A DNA stretch of 64,000 nt from Cystobacter ferrugineus. GTDB taxonomy: Bacteria; Myxococcota; Myxococcia; Myxococcales; Myxococcaceae. Where the stretch lies: positions 721,932-785,931 of the forward strand of contig NZ_MPIN01000001.1 in assembly GCF_001887355.1 (NCBI RefSeq). The letters run 5' to 3'. This document shows, piece after piece, positions 50,646 through 58,766 of the stretch (positions are counted from its first letter, which is position 1; each line of letters starts with the position of its first letter). Made by a program: the position numbers and the translations under genes. The notes under the pieces are model-generated. The model ran no database searches. It was not told the DNA's origin and saw nothing but the letters and a program-made list of their open reading frames with translations.

Positions 50646-51479
50646 ATGTGGGACGGGGAGCGGGAGATTTCGCGACGCTGGCCTCCGACGCCGGGCCAGC
50701 GCAGACTCGGAGGCCTCGTGCGACTCGTCGGCTTGCTGCTCACTCTCTGTTTGTTCGTTCCCTCGGCCCATGCCGCCTGCCCCGCGGATGGCGTGCAACT
50801 GTTTCCCGCGCCGGGCTCGGTGGTTCCCACCAATACGCGCCTCCTGCTCGAAGGAGTGGGGTCCTTGTCCGGCACGGTGGGCGCGCTGCCCGGCCGCATC
50901 CTGCGGATGCAAGCGCAGGGGCACGAGGTGGAGGTGCGCGTCCAGCGCGGCTGGACGAGTACCCTGGGGCGCACCCTCGTCATCCTGCGGCTCTCGAGCC
51001 CGCTCAAGCCGGGGCTCGTCTATACCTTGCGCCTGGACGACGTGCTGCCCGGGGTGAAGGTGCTCAACAGCGCGGGGCACTCGCTGCCCGAGTGGAACAG
51101 CGGGCGGGGACAGGATCTGGCGCGTCCGCGCTGGCTCAAGCGTCCCGTGGTGAGCGAGGGCATCTTCCGCCGCACCCGCGAGGGCAGCGAGCGCTTCGTC
51201 AAGCTGCGCATGTCCCTGTCCGAGGACAGCCCCGCGTACGCGCAGGTGACGCTCAGCCGGGGCAAGGACAAGGACAACATGGCGCCCCAGCACTATGTCA
51301 TCCCGCTGCATGACGGCGTGGCCCTGCTGGGCCATGGCGCCTGCGGAGGGGCATTCGCCCTGGAAGATGGCAAGAGCTACCGGGCGAAGATCGATGTATT
51401 CGATGCGGCAGGCAACCTCGTGCCGGGGACGGCTCCCCTGCAATTCGAGTCACCCGTGGCGACCCAGGAGAACCCATGA
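50646..51479 (+). CDS. exported beta-rich protein of unknown function
   Basis: A 277-residue protein with a late signal segment (GGLVRLVGLLLTLCLFVPSA, cleavage near AHAACPA) after a charged 20-residue leader, so the true start may be internal. The mature part has FPAPGSVVPTNTRLLLEG, PLKPGLVYTLRLDD and VRVQRGWTSTLGRTLVILRL, typical of bacterial Ig-like beta domains that open with 'P..GA.VP....', then a C-terminal domain ending ALEDGKSYRAKIDVFDAAGN. Its last four bases overlap the hemF ATG (ATGA), so expression is coupled with hemF, for which no functional link is apparent. Confidence 0.65.
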   Translation: MWDGEREISRRWPPTPGQRRLGGLVRLVGLLLTLCLFVPSAHAACPADGVQLFPAPGSVVPTNTRLLLEGVGSLSGTVGALPGRILRMQAQGHEVEVRVQRGWTSTLGRTLVILRLSSPLKPGLVYTLRLDDVLPGVKVLNSAGHSLPEWNSGRGQDLARPRWLKRPVVSEGIFRRTREGSERFVKLRMSLSEDSPAYAQVTLSRGKDKDNMAPQHYVIPLHDGVALLGHGACGGAFALEDGKSYRAKIDVFDAAGNLVPGTAPLQFESPVATQENP

Positions 51480-52375
51480 CGGTGGATTTGGAGACGCTCA
51501 AGCAGCAGATGGCGGAGCACATTCACTCCCTCCAGGACGAGATTTGTGGCGCGTTGGAGCGCTTGGATGGAAAGGTCCGCTTTCGCGAGGACCACTGGAA
51601 GCGGCCGGGTGGCGGAGGAGGACGCAGCCGCGTGCTGGAGGAGGGGGCGTTCCTGGAGAAGGGCGGGGTGAGCACCTCGGTGGTGTTCGGCGAGCTGGAG
51701 GCGGCGTTCGCGAGCAAGTTGCAGGGCGAGGGGCGCACCTTCTGGGCGGGAGGCCTGTCGCTGGTGCTCCATCCGCGCAACCCGCATGTGCCCACCGTGC
51801 ACGCCAACTACCGCTTCATCCACCAGGGCTCGAAGGCCTGGTTCGGCGGAGGCGCGGACCTGACGCCGTACTACCTCCAGGAGGAGGACGCGGTGCACTT
51901 CCACCGCGTCCACAAGGAGGCGTGTGACCGGCACGATCCCGCGTACTACCCGCGCTACAAGAAGGCGTGTGATGAGTACTTCTACCTGCGCCACCGGGAA
52001 GAGGCGCGGGGCGTGGGCGGCATCTTCTTCGAGAACACGGGCGTGGAGCTGGAGCGCGAGTTCGCCTTCGTGAAGGACGTGAGCCGGGCCTTCCTGCCCG
52101 CGTACCTGCCCATCGCCGAGCGGCGCAAGGACACGCCCTACACCGAGGAGCAGCGCGCCTGGCAGGAACTGCGGCGCGGGCGGTACGTGGAGTTCAACCT
52201 CGTGTGGGACCGGGGCACCATCTTCGGTCTGGAGACGAAGGGGCGCACCGAGTCCATCCTCATGTCCCTGCCGCCGCGGGTGCGCTGGCGCTACGACTAC
52301 CACCCGGAGCCGGGCACCGAGGAGGCGCGTCTGGTGGAGGTGCTCCGTCGTCCGCGCGATTGGGTGGGCGCCTGA
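51476..52375 (+). CDS. hemF: oxygen-dependent coproporphyrinogen III oxidase
   Basis: A 299-residue enzyme of the HemF family, of normal length. FREDHWKRPGGGGGRSRVLE, then FEKGGV-like FLEKGGVSTSVVFGEL, then RTFWAGGLSLVLHPRNPHVP, VHANYRFIHQ, WFGGGADLTPYYLQEEDAVH, KACDEYFYLRHREEARGVGG and GIFFENTG are family signatures with the conserved His and Asp residues. It oxidatively decarboxylates coproporphyrinogen III to protoporphyrinogen IX with O2, in cytoplasm, for haem synthesis. It overlaps the preceding gene by four bases and is followed by a small membrane-anchored protein starting one base after its stop. Confidence 0.95.
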   Translation: MTVDLETLKQQMAEHIHSLQDEICGALERLDGKVRFREDHWKRPGGGGGRSRVLEEGAFLEKGGVSTSVVFGELEAAFASKLQGEGRTFWAGGLSLVLHPRNPHVPTVHANYRFIHQGSKAWFGGGADLTPYYLQEEDAVHFHRVHKEACDRHDPAYYPRYKKACDEYFYLRHREEARGVGGIFFENTGVELEREFAFVKDVSRAFLPAYLPIAERRKDTPYTEEQRAWQELRRGRYVEFNLVWDRGTIFGLETKGRTESILMSLPPRVRWRYDYHPEPGTEEARLVEVLRRPRDWVGA

Positions 52376-52376
52376 C

Positions 52377-52853
52377 ATGACCCGCAGCGGGAAGATGCTC
52401 GTGGGAGGGGCGGTGTTCGCCGTCCTGGGGCTGGGTGCCCTCGGCGTCTTCGTGTTGCGGTCGCCGGGGCGAGCGGGGGCCGTGGTCGACGCGACGGCCA
52501 TGTCGCAGGAGGCGCGGGTCAACGTGCTGCGCCTGTGCAGTGACGCGCAGGCCTACCGGGATGAGCACGGCGTCTTCCTCCAGGCGGGCCCCGTGCCCGC
52601 GCAGGTGCCCCGGGGCGGAGAGGCGGTGCTTTTCGCACCCGATGAGAACATGCGAAAGCTGGGCTTCGAGCCCAGCGAGCACGTGCGGCACCAGTATCAG
52701 GTGGTGGTGCAGGAGACTCCCCTGGGAGAGCCCGAGGTCACCTGCTACGCGCGAGGTGATCGAGACGGGGACGGACAGGTCTCCGTCTTCCGCGTCACGC
52801 TGGATGTCAACGGGATGACGTCCGAGGTGAAGGCGGAGCGCGAGGAGGAGTGA
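52377..52853 (+). CDS. small membrane-anchored protein of unknown function
   Basis: A 158-residue protein with one N-terminal membrane segment (MLVGGAVFAVLGLGALGVFV, residues 7-26). The following part (RVNVLRLCSDAQAYRDEHGV and FLQAGPVPAQVPRGGEAVLF) resembles a prepilin-like beta-rich pattern, but there is no Gly-Phe methylation site at the membrane segment start, so I do not call it a pilin. The C-terminal part contains acidic DRDGDGQVS, a calcium-loop look-alike. It is the last gene of the hemF operon, and its ATG starts one base after hemF stops. No family assigned. Confidence 0.6.
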   Translation: MTRSGKMLVGGAVFAVLGLGALGVFVLRSPGRAGAVVDATAMSQEARVNVLRLCSDAQAYRDEHGVFLQAGPVPAQVPRGGEAVLFAPDENMRKLGFEPSEHVRHQYQVVVQETPLGEPEVTCYARGDRDGDGQVSVFRVTLDVNGMTSEVKAEREEE

Positions 52854-52916
52854 AGGTTAGAAGGTCGGGCCGCGCCCCCTGGAAACTTGCTCGCCATCCA
52901 GACGACAATCCAGGTG

Positions 52917-54815
52917 ATGAGCCAGGCTGGAAACATCAAGGGGTCTCCGGGGTCCTCGGGCTTCGTGCCTTCTCGCGCTTCCGGCGACGGCTCGCCGGGC
53001 CGAGGAGATCGACCGGGCATGGAGCGGGAGGAGCGCACGCGCATCGGCCGCTCACCGCTGGACACGGGTCGAGGCGATCGGCCGGGCATGGAGCGGGAGG
53101 AGCGCACGCGCATCGGCCGCGCCCCGCTGGACCCGGGGACCACGACGTCGGGAGGGCGCCCCGCCGCGGAGGGCGAGTCCCCCCGAACGGGCGGCCCGCG
53201 TGAGACGAAGGGCGGCGGTATCGACTTCTCCCAGGATGAGTTGATGCCTCGGGAGTCCCCCCGCACCGAGCGCCCGCGGGAAGGCAAGTCCGCGGAAGTC
53301 TTCGAGAGCAGCCCCTCGACGGAGCGGCCCCGGACGCGCGGCCGGACGGAGGAAGGGGGGCGCGGGTCGGATTTCGAGAGTTCCCGCCCCTCGGGAGAGC
53401 GGCCCCAGGTGCCGACCCGGGCGCGGGATGCCGCGGATGCGTCCTCCGGTGAGTTCGATGCACCCCAGGAACTGGGGACTCCGGCGGAGCGGCCCCAGGT
53501 GCCGGCCCGGGCGCGGGATGCCGCGGATGCGTCCTCCGGTGAGTTCGATGTTCCGCATGACGTGGATGATCCCTGGGCGTCGGCGGAGCGGCCCCAGGTG
53601 CCGACCCGGACGCGGGACGCCGCGGAGGCGTCTTCCGGTGGGTTCGACGTCCCTCGCGAGCCGGAGGAGCCCCGGGCTCCGGGAGGGCGGCCGCAGGGGC
53701 CGGGTCAGCCCCGGAGCGCCGAGGACGCGGCGAGCGGGTTCGAGGCTCCCTCGGACCTGGGGTCGCCGGAAGCTCCGCCGCGGGGACCCGGGCGGGGCCG
53801 GGGCGCCGATGGCCAGTCCACGGGAGTGTTCGGGGCTCCGCGTGGAGAGGAGGGGAACCGGACCGTGCGCGGCGAGCGACTCCCCTCCGCTGGCACGCTC
53901 TTCGAGTCCCGACCCTCGACGAGGCCGGGCGGACACCCCTCGCTGCCCGCCTCCGGGCCCGGCTCGCCGGCCGCTTCCACGACGGGACTTCCCGGTGCTC
54001 GGAGCGAGGTGGCGTCCCTGGAGGAGTTGTTGCCGGATCTCTCCGGCATCCTCGACCAGGAGGCGCTCGCCGAGCACTTCGCGGAGAACCTGCTCCTGCT
54101 GCCTCCGAGGCAGTCCCCCGCGAGCCGTTCCCTGCGGCTGTGGGCCATGTTCACCGCCTACGCCGAGGCGAACGCGAAGAATCCCATGGGCCAGACGGCG
54201 GCGGGACGCCAGGCCTTCGCCGAGACGCTCACCGCCAACGGCTTCGCCGCCCTGCGGGATGTCCGCACGGGGCGCGATGGCGTGGAGGTGGCGCTGGAAC
54301 TGCTGGACGCCCCCTCGCTCGAGGAGTTCCACGAGCAGCTCGGCCAGGTCCACATGGAACCCGGTCCCGAGCGGCTCCCCACCGAAGTCTCCCTCCCGGT
54401 GGCCGAGGAGCACCGGACGCCGGAGCAGCCGGAGGCGCGCAAGGAAGCCGCCGCGCGCCAGCCCCAGGGCCAACGGGTGCTGGACGCGAAGGAGAAGGAG
54501 GCGGACCGGTCCCCCGTGCCTGCTGGGCAGGCGGGCGTACAGGCGGCCAGCACGCAGCAGCCCCAGGCGCTCGCCCCGGGGATGCTCGCCCCGCGCGACC
54601 CCCGCCAGGAGTGGGAGGAGGAGAAGAAGGAGCGGGACCGTCGAGGGACGAACAAACGTCTGGGGCCAAACATGCTGTGGAGCGTGCTTCACGAGTTGCG
54701 CGCCTCGCCCGAGGACAGCGCGGTCCTCAAGGAGAAGTGGAGTCAACTGGCGTTTGGGGCCGTCGTCTGCCTGCTGGGGGCCGCTTTGTTGGTGGCCATG
54801 CTCGCGAGCCTCTGA
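52917..54815 (+). CDS. large low-complexity protein with C-terminal membrane anchor
   Basis: A 632-residue protein. The first about 370 residues are disordered, rich in Gly, Pro, Arg, Ser and Glu, and contain a 23-residue tandem pair (RGDRPGMEREERTRIGRSPL followed by DTG/DPG) and three copies of a unit beginning ERPQVPTRARDAADASSGEF. From about 380 the sequence is folded and helical: SLEELLPDLSGILDQEALAE, FAENLLLLPPRQSPASRSLR, MFTAYAEANAKNPMGQTAAG. A single hydrophobic segment at the very end (FGAVVCLLGAALLVAMLASL) would anchor it in the membrane with the long part in the cytoplasm. No family recognised. ATG at 52917 is preferred to an earlier TTG. Its neighbour is the sigma-factor operon. 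Confidence 0.6.
   Translation: MSQAGNIKGSPGSSGFVPSRASGDGSPGRGDRPGMEREERTRIGRSPLDTGRGDRPGMEREERTRIGRAPLDPGTTTSGGRPAAEGESPRTGGPRETKGGGIDFSQDELMPRESPRTERPREGKSAEVFESSPSTERPRTRGRTEEGGRGSDFESSRPSGERPQVPTRARDAADASSGEFDAPQELGTPAERPQVPARARDAADASSGEFDVPHDVDDPWASAERPQVPTRTRDAAEASSGGFDVPREPEEPRAPGGRPQGPGQPRSAEDAASGFEAPSDLGSPEAPPRGPGRGRGADGQSTGVFGAPRGEEGNRTVRGERLPSAGTLFESRPSTRPGGHPSLPASGPGSPAASTTGLPGARSEVASLEELLPDLSGILDQEALAEHFAENLLLLPPRQSPASRSLRLWAMFTAYAEANAKNPMGQTAAGRQAFAETLTANGFAALRDVRTGRDGVEVALELLDAPSLEEFHEQLGQVHMEPGPERLPTEVSLPVAEEHRTPEQPEARKEAAARQPQGQRVLDAKEKEADRSPVPAGQAGVQAASTQQPQALAPGMLAPRDPRQEWEEEKKERDRRGTNKRLGPNMLWSVLHELRASPEDSAVLKEKWSQLAFGAVVCLLGAALLVAMLASL
53001..53138 (+). repeat. two tandem 69-bp units within the low-complexity gene
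   Basis: Unit one is 53001-53069 and unit two 53070-53138. They encode RGDRPGMEREERTRIGRSPL-DTG and RGDRPGMEREERTRIGRAPL-DPG and differ at only a few bases, so the duplication is recent. Confidence 0.85.
53397..53690 (+). repeat. three imperfect 90-99-bp units within the same gene
   Basis: Units begin at 53397, 53487 and 53586, each starting GAGCGGCCCCAGGTGCC and encoding ERPQVP(T/A)RARDAADASSGEF followed by variable residues. The first 65 bases of units one and two are almost identical. Confidence 0.85.
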
Positions 54816-54858
54816 GAATGCTTGGGATGAGGGTGGCCCGTGTTAGGGTGGCGCACCC

Positions 54859-55476
54859 TTGGCCACCGACGACCTCACTCTCGTCAAGCGCGTCCGTGAT
54901 GGAGACCAGCGCGCCTTCAAGCTCCTCGTCGAGCGCTACCAGCGCAAGGTGTACGCCGTCGCGCTGGGCATGCTCAAGGACAAGGACGAGGCGATGGACG
55001 TCTCGCAGGAGGCCTTCGTCAAGGTCTACAAGTACCTGGACCACTTCAAGGGCGACTCGTCCTTCTACACGTGGCTCTACCGCATCACCGTCAACATCTG
55101 CATCGACGTGATGCGTCGTAAGGGCTCCTCGGGCGGGCAGATGGAGGAGTTCGACGAGTCCATCGCCACGGACCTGGGCGAGGCGCGCATCGGCGCCCTG
55201 GGCAGCCGCCTGGGCACCAACCCCCAGAAGAGCGCCCTGCGCCGCGAACTGGCCGAGAAGATTCAAGAGGCCCTGGCCACCGTGCCCGAGAAGCACCGCG
55301 CCATCCTGCTGCTGCGCGAGGTCGAGGGCATGTCGTACGAGGATCTGTCGCGCACGCTGGACATTCCCAAGGGCACGGTGATGAGCCGGCTCTTCCACGC
55401 CCGGGCCAAGGTGCAGAAAATCCTCAGTGAATACCTGGAGTTGGACGAGGCCAAGAGCGGAGTGGGCAGTGAGTGA
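54859..55476 (+). CDS. ECF-type RNA polymerase sigma factor
   Basis: A 205-residue sigma-70 family protein. Region 2 is AFKLLVERYQRKVYAVALGM then KDKDEAMDVSQEAFVKVYKY and FYTWLYRITVNICIDVMRR; a linker of about 45 residues follows; region 4 is REVEGMSYEDLSRTLDIPKG and TVMSRLFHARAKVQK. No region 1 or 3. The best start is TTG at 54859 (MATDDLTLVKRV), giving a normal N-terminus; there is no ATG and the RBS is weak (AGGGTGG). The next gene encodes a zinc-binding anti-sigma factor, so the two form a regulated pair, probably responding to envelope stress or another external signal. It is similar in arrangement to rpoE1-type operons of Myxococcus. Confidence 0.9.
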   Translation: MATDDLTLVKRVRDGDQRAFKLLVERYQRKVYAVALGMLKDKDEAMDVSQEAFVKVYKYLDHFKGDSSFYTWLYRITVNICIDVMRRKGSSGGQMEEFDESIATDLGEARIGALGSRLGTNPQKSALRRELAEKIQEALATVPEKHRAILLLREVEGMSYEDLSRTLDIPKGTVMSRLFHARAKVQKILSEYLELDEAKSGVGSE

Positions 55477-55547
55477 GACGGCTTGGAATATTACTTTTCC
55501 ATTACCGTCCAAGCCGCACGTCCCCTCTTGGAACGGGTAGGAACACC

Positions 55548-56219
55548 ATGGCCCCCGCCAATCCCGCATGTGAGCGTTTCATCCCGTTGTTGTCGCCGTA
55601 CATCGATGGCGAGGTGTCCCCCGCCGAGCGCATCAACGTCGAGCGGCACCTGGGTGCCTGCCGCGACTGCGCCAGCCGGGCCGCCGACCTGAGGGCCGAG
55701 TCCGCGCTCCTGCGCGTGGGCCTGGAGATGGCGGTGGACGAGGTGGACTTCAAGGACTTCACCCAGAAGGTGATGGCCCGGGTGACGCCGGAGCGTCCGC
55801 CGCTGCTCGAGCGCGTGCGCATCTCGCTCTCGGAGATGTTCCTCTACCACCGCACGGCCATGATCTCCTCGCTGGCCACGGCGGCGGTGGTGGTGCTGGT
55901 GGCCGTCCCCATGGCGATGAACCGTCCCTCCGCCCCCATGGGCTATGGCGCCGAGCGCATGAAGGTGCGCGCGGTGCGTGCCTCCGAGGGGGCCACGGTG
56001 GCCCCGGTGGTGCTGGAGTCCGATGATGGTAACACCATCATCTGGGCGGTGGACGAGGACGCGCCTCCGGCGCACGATGCTTCTCCGGCTGGTGGACCCC
56101 GCGGCGTGCCCGGTGATGAATCGGACGAGCTGGAGGGGGAGTCGCTCAAGGACGTACCGGCCCGCCGGCCCGCGAAGCCCGCGGCGCCGGAGCAACCGCC
56201 CAAGGGAGGAGAGCTGTGA
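55548..56219 (+). CDS. membrane anti-sigma factor with zinc-finger (ZAS) domain
   Basis: A 223-residue protein, 71 bases after the sigma gene. The N-terminal ZAS domain has C8ERFIPLLSPYIDGEVSPAE and INVERHLGACRDCASRAADL, the H-x3-C-x2-C metal site that binds ECF sigma factors. A single membrane segment follows at about residues 125-148 (MISSLATAAVVVLVAVPMAM), and the outside part (150-223) is low-complexity, rich in Pro, Glu and Ala. The protein should hold the sigma factor at the membrane and release it upon a signal. The start at 55548 has AGGAA upstream. The 3' end overlaps the next gene's possible GTG start by four bases. Confidence 0.85.
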   Translation: MAPANPACERFIPLLSPYIDGEVSPAERINVERHLGACRDCASRAADLRAESALLRVGLEMAVDEVDFKDFTQKVMARVTPERPPLLERVRISLSEMFLYHRTAMISSLATAAVVVLVAVPMAMNRPSAPMGYGAERMKVRAVRASEGATVAPVVLESDDGNTIIWAVDEDAPPAHDASPAGGPRGVPGDESDELEGESLKDVPARRPAKPAAPEQPPKGGEL

Positions 56220-56221
56220 CG

Positions 56222-56698
56222 ATGACGACGCGCACCCTGGTGGCCCCGCTGATGTTGTCCCTGTCGGGGTTGTTCTTCCTTCCCACCGAGGTGCGCGCCC
56301 AGGCTCCAGCGCCCGCCGCCACCGCCCAGAAGCTCCAGGTCGAGGTGGCCGTGGTGCTCGTCTCCCGGAATGGCTCGGAGGTGAGTCCTCCCGAACTCCA
56401 GAAGATGAAGGAGACCTTCCAGAAGCAGAACTTCAACTTCACCTCCTTCAAGCGTCTGTCGCAGCAGGCCCTGGAGGTGGGCACCCAGGTGCCCGCCGAG
56501 GTGAAGCTGCCCAATGGGGTGACCGCCTCGCTGCGGCTGTTGCGCCTGCAGGGGGATACCGCCACCCTGCGCGTGGACGTGCCCCAGTTGTCCGCCGTGG
56601 ATGTGGAGCTGGGCCGCGAGGGCGCCGTCTACCAGCGCGCCGGCAAGCATGTGGGGGGCGAACTCATCCTCGTGCTCTCCTCGCCCGCCGCGAAGTAG
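56222..56698 (+). CDS. exported protein of unknown function in the sigma operon
   Basis: A 158-residue protein with a signal peptide (MTTRTLVAPLMLSLSGLFFL, cleavage near VRAQAPA). The mature part is beta-rich with a helical segment (PPELQKMKETFQKQNFNFTS) and the pattern KLQVEVAVVLVSRNGSEVSP ... LRLLRLQGDTATLRVDVPQL, reminiscent of a small secretin- or ferredoxin-like domain but not assigned. It follows the anti-sigma gene immediately (an alternative GTG at 56216 overlaps that gene's stop), so it belongs to the sigma/anti-sigma operon and could be its periplasmic sensor or a target; this is inference. Confidence 0.65.
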   Translation: MTTRTLVAPLMLSLSGLFFLPTEVRAQAPAPAATAQKLQVEVAVVLVSRNGSEVSPPELQKMKETFQKQNFNFTSFKRLSQQALEVGTQVPAEVKLPNGVTASLRLLRLQGDTATLRVDVPQLSAVDVELGREGAVYQRAGKHVGGELILVLSSPAAK

Positions 56699-57028
56699 CA
56701 CCCCCTCGTTTCCACTCCCTGCTTTTCCCACTCGGGCCCACTCCGGCCGCCTCCCTGGCGCCGTGTGGGCCCGAGGCCGTTTGAGGGACTCCCGACGCAT
56801 GCATGCCCGCTGGTCTGGCGTCCGGTCATTCGTTCCGGGGGGTGTTCCCCGCCATCCGGTAGAAATGTCAGTCCCTGGCCCGGGTCTTGTGCGCTCGCCT
56901 GGAAGGCTTCATCCCTGATTTCAAGGGGTTAGGCGTGGGCATGCGGGTTGCTAAGAGGTATTCCCGTCGGGCGGCGGTGGGCGGCGGGCAACACGGTGGA
57001 TGAGCGACTCAAAGGGACGGAGCGAACC
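56699..57028. other. 330-bp intergenic region with a sigma-54-like promoter
   Basis: No gene is supported. A plus-strand frame through the region is an extension of a shadow frame. The only feature is the sigma-54-like element listed separately at 56937-56952. A weak GGGGGG-TGTT-CCCC hairpin occurs near 56836-56850. Confidence 0.5.
56937..56952 (+). promoter_or_regulatory. sigma-54-type promoter (-24/-12) for the 79-residue gene
   Basis: GGGCATGCGGGTTGCT has the GG-N10-GC spacing that sigma-54 promoters require, the -12 element TTGCT is perfect, and five of seven bases of the -24 element TGGCACG agree. The expected start point is about 60-65 bases before the ATG at 57029. Myxobacteria use many sigma-54 promoters. 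No enhancer site was identified. Confidence 0.45.
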
Positions 57029-57268
57029 ATGGCGAAGACCCAGCGGAGCGGTGCGGTGATGAACCAGGTGGCGCGTCAGGTGAAGAAGGCGGGCGGGGTG
57101 GTGGCCAAGGCGAAGGCGAGCCGGCCCGTGCGCAAGGTGCAGGTGACGCTGGGGGATTTGATCGCCGCGGCGTTCGACGTGGCGGGTGAGACGAAGGCCG
57201 CCGCGAAGCTGGTGTCCTCGCGCGCCATGTCCCAGGCGACGGGCACGCACATCGTCGTCGTCGCCTGA
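57029..57268 (+). CDS. small basic protein of unknown function
   Basis: A 79-residue protein, lysine- and arginine-rich in its first half (QVARQVKKAGGVVAKAKASR and PVRKVQVTLGD) and ending in DLIAAAFDVAGETKAAAKLV then SSRAMSQATGTHIVVVA. The basic N-terminal half could bind nucleic acid. No hydrophobic segment. GGACGGAG precedes the ATG at 57029. It has a sigma-54-like promoter 75 bases upstream and stands alone. Not a family I recognise. Confidence 0.6.
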   Translation: MAKTQRSGAVMNQVARQVKKAGGVVAKAKASRPVRKVQVTLGDLIAAAFDVAGETKAAAKLVSSRAMSQATGTHIVVVA

Positions 57269-57389
57269 GCGGACTCGTCCGGTCCGGTACTGGACGTCTG
57301 GTCGTTCGCTGTTCAGCGGGACAAGGTGCACTCCTGGCGAGGCCGGAGTTCACGGACGTGTAGCGGAAGGCGGATTAGAGTGACGCGCC

Positions 57390-58718
57390 ATGATTGGTGC
57401 CCTCCTGCTCGCCTCCGCTCTTCAACAGACTCCTCGGGCCTTCGTCGAGAACCCCGCTCCGGCGGAAGAAGGCATCCGCTTCCATGCCTCGCTCGAGGCG
57501 GGAGCACTCGCCCTTTCCTCGGGCCTGGGGGCCAATGGGCTGGATGGTTTCGTGTCCGTGTTTCCCCGCCTGGGCGTCAAGGGCGGCGAGGAGTTCGAGT
57601 TCGAGATGGGGGCGCCGCTGCGCGTGCGGCTGATCGACACGGAGCCCTCGCAGTTGCAAGCGGACCATGCCGGCCGGCTGCGGCGCGAGGACTGGGACGA
57701 GCTCAGTGACTTCGGTCAGCTCGTGCGCGAGCTGCGCATCGGCCGGGATGACGGCATGCTGCAACTGCGCGCGGGGGCGTTCTCCACCTGGACGCTGGGC
57801 GCGGGCTGGCTCGTCAACCGCTACAACAACAACCTGTCCCCGGACTACCACCCCGCGGGGGCCAACTTCGTCGCCTACCTCGGCCCCACCCGGGTGGAGG
57901 TGTTCGCCAGCGACGTGCTGGCCGCGCGGCTCTTCGCGGGTGAGTTCCGCCTGGACCTGGGCCGCGTGCTGAGCGATCAGGACACGGCCTTCGACCGCTT
58001 CCTCTTGTCGGTGGACGTGGCGCATGACTTCGGCCGGGCGGGGGGCACGACGCCCTCCCTGTCCGCGGCGAGCCTCGGGTTGCAGGCGGGCGTGATGCGC
58101 AGCGACACCTTCCAGCTCTGGCTCCAGGCCGCGGCGGGCGCGCGGGCGGACACCCTCATCGAGTCGGTGCCGGACTACGGCGCGACCATCGGCGTCGTCG
58201 TCCGGGGCAAGCCGGATCCGTCGCTGGACATCACCGGCCGTCTCGAGGGCCGGCGCCAGGGAGGCCGCTTCCGCTTCGGCTTCTTCGGCGCGGGCTACGA
58301 GCTGGCGCGCTTCTCCGGGGTGGGCCTGAGCGCGACGCCGCTCGCGGAGGAAGTCCTGCCAGGAACCTTCTCGGGGTATGGCGAGGTGGCGGCGGCGGTG
58401 ATTCCCCTCAACCCGGAGGACCTGGCGCTGAGCGTCAGCGCCTCGGGTGAGTACTTCGTCACCACCGGACGGGTGGACGCGGACGCCGCGCTTCAACTGC
58501 ACCTGCCCGGGGACAAGACGGTGGGCGAGCTGCGCGTCATCCTCACGGACCTCACGGGCCTGCCGCGCTACTCCGTGGCCGCCGAACTGCGCCACCGCTT
58601 CCTGCCCGCGCTCTACGGTGTCCTCATGGGTGGCACGGTGTACTTCCCCCAGGCGGAGGGCCACCTGCTGCAGGGCTTCACCGCGGGTCTGGGCGTGGGG
58701 GTGGACTTCCAGCGCTGA
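57390..58718 (+). CDS. predicted outer-membrane beta-barrel protein
   Basis: A 442-residue protein. A short hydrophobic start (MIGALLLASALQQTPRAF) is a poor signal peptide. The rest alternates hydrophobic and polar residues in strands with aromatic ends (FVSVFPRLGVKGGEEFEFEM, MLQLRAGAFSTWTLGAGWLV, RFGFFGAGYELARFSGVGLS, LPALYGVLMGGTVYFPQAEG) and ends GVGVDFQR, without a C-terminal Phe. The distribution suggests a porin-like or other outer-membrane barrel of about 16-18 strands. ATG at 57390. Next gene: a polytopic membrane protein 48 bases downstream. No family assigned. Confidence 0.6.
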   Translation: MIGALLLASALQQTPRAFVENPAPAEEGIRFHASLEAGALALSSGLGANGLDGFVSVFPRLGVKGGEEFEFEMGAPLRVRLIDTEPSQLQADHAGRLRREDWDELSDFGQLVRELRIGRDDGMLQLRAGAFSTWTLGAGWLVNRYNNNLSPDYHPAGANFVAYLGPTRVEVFASDVLAARLFAGEFRLDLGRVLSDQDTAFDRFLLSVDVAHDFGRAGGTTPSLSAASLGLQAGVMRSDTFQLWLQAAAGARADTLIESVPDYGATIGVVVRGKPDPSLDITGRLEGRRQGGRFRFGFFGAGYELARFSGVGLSATPLAEEVLPGTFSGYGEVAAAVIPLNPEDLALSVSASGEYFVTTGRVDADAALQLHLPGDKTVGELRVILTDLTGLPRYSVAAELRHRFLPALYGVLMGGTVYFPQAEGHLLQGFTAGLGVGVDFQR

Positions 58719-58766
58719 GCGTGCCTCGGGGGGGCGGGGGGGGTGGAGTAGTCTGCTGGTGCTCTG

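Noticed and set aside
52377-52853. Type IV pilin-like protein
   Set aside because: The pattern after the membrane segment recalls pilins but there is no prepilin cleavage and methylation motif, so the call was withheld.
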